NCBI GenBank assembly: GCA_035533375.1 | Contig: DATLTV010000067.1 | Location: 1-20,849, forward strand | Source of the DNA: DATLTV01 sp035533375 | GTDB taxonomy: Bacteria > Patescibacteriota > Minisyncoccia > UBA6257 > 2-01-FULL-56-20 | Length of the DNA stretch: 20,849 nucleotides | Direction of reading: 5' to 3' | Shown here: positions 20,503 through 20,849 of the stretch, one piece after another | Layout: every line of letters begins with the position of its first letter | Position numbering within the stretch: position 1 is the first letter of the stretch | Translations under genes and position numbers: made by a program | The notes under the pieces: generated by a model | Told to the model about the DNA's origin: nothing | What the model saw: the letters and a program-made list of their open reading frames with translations, nothing else | Databases searched by the model: none

Positions 20503-20849
20503 TCAGAAAGGGACACTCGGGTATGCCTTGATCAACTTTTCCAATGAATCGTTATCTCCCGACATGCGCAGCGCTTCCGCAAATAAGCGCTGATCGCCCA
20601 TCTGACTGTGATGATGTTCGATCCCCGAGGGCCTCGCATCGATACGCAATATGCCGTAAAGCATTATTCTTGGATCAATGGCCTCTTTCGTATTGTGCAA
20701 AGCGATACCTGCCTGCTTTGCGATATTTTCCGCCTGAGAGATCACTGTCTTATCGAGCATCATCTCGTCGCGAGCCCTATTAAGAACGGTCCGATAATCA
20801 TTTTTGTTGATAATGCCGCCCAAGCTTTGATACTGCTCATAGGAGACGC
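20503..20849 (-). CDS. Unrecognised protein, N-terminus beyond right edge
   Basis: The reading frame is open from the window edge to the TGA at 20503-20505, giving about 115 visible residues, with no ATG in frame near the edge; a TTG at 20823 is not convincing, so the gene is taken as truncated. Visible text includes SYEQYQSLGGIINKNDYRTV, then LDKTVISQAENIAKQAG, DPRIMLYGILRIDARPSGIE, HHHSQMGDQRLFAEALRMSG and a terminal IKAYPSVPF. It is mainly helical with a His-rich turn. No family recognised. It converges on the aminotransferase. Confidence 0.6.
   Translation of the reverse strand, partial: VSYEQYQSLGGIINKNDYRTVLNRARDEMMLDKTVISQAENIAKQAGIALHNTKEAIDPRIMLYGILRIDARPSGIEHHHSQMGDQRLFAEALRMSGDNDSLEKLIKAYPSVPF

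Overview
The window looks like the chromosome of a small-genome bacterium of the Candidate Phyla Radiation (Patescibacteria, Parcubacteria-like). I infer this from the gene style, not from a marker search: a FolD whose usual active-site Tyr is Phe and whose later motif reads PEKDPDVLSERSLGAFY, a compact FtsH, a DUF2298 membrane protein, several membrane-anchored proteins of unknown function, tight spacing, and many genes whose -10 box lies only 7-15 bases before the start codon with no Shine-Dalgarno (SD) site. GC content is fairly high for such a lineage. I see no rRNA, CRISPR array, transposase or integrase.

Layout. 1-2801: leftward dcd, glyA and folD, a nucleotide and one-carbon block; folD runs off the left edge. 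2837-6416: a leftward membrane-anchored clan GH-A glycosidase, a rightward metallophosphoesterase, and a leftward pair with overlapping start and stop (PAP2 phosphatase, DUF2127 membrane protein). 6471-9120: a small anchored protein with a carboxypeptidase-regulatory-like domain and a 688-residue DUF2298 protein. 9193-10611: a secreted G1 (eqolisin) glutamic peptidase and a YggT-family membrane protein, both leftward. 10817-12812: a methyltransferase, then about 700 bases rich in structure (duplicated tRNA-His end, tRNA-His, long hairpins, a 276-bp palindromic element with 21-bp terminal inverted repeats), then a DedA-family protein.

12905-14997 is the least explained part. Two genes of unknown function follow each other. 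The first encodes a possible winged-helix protein with a basic tail, the second a Nudix-like protein whose catalytic box is degenerate. Each has a long leader with a large stem-loop and an AGGAGGC ribosome-binding site exactly 5 bases from the start. A consensus TTGACA-N17-TACAAT promoter precedes the first. They differ from the leaderless style of most neighbours.

15102-17667: a small unknown gene, a true Nudix hydrolase and ftsH. 17879-18622: tRNA-Ile with anticodon UAU and an anchored helical protein. 18908-20849: tRNA-Gly(UCC), a class V aminotransferase and an unrecognised gene cut by the right edge.

Functionally, glyA and folD make and convert methylene-tetrahydrofolate and dcd supplies deoxyuridine nucleotides, which fits thymidylate supply. 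PAP2, DUF2127, DedA, YggT, FtsH and DUF2298 form a membrane and envelope set. The glycosidase and the G1 peptidase suggest degradation of external polymers.
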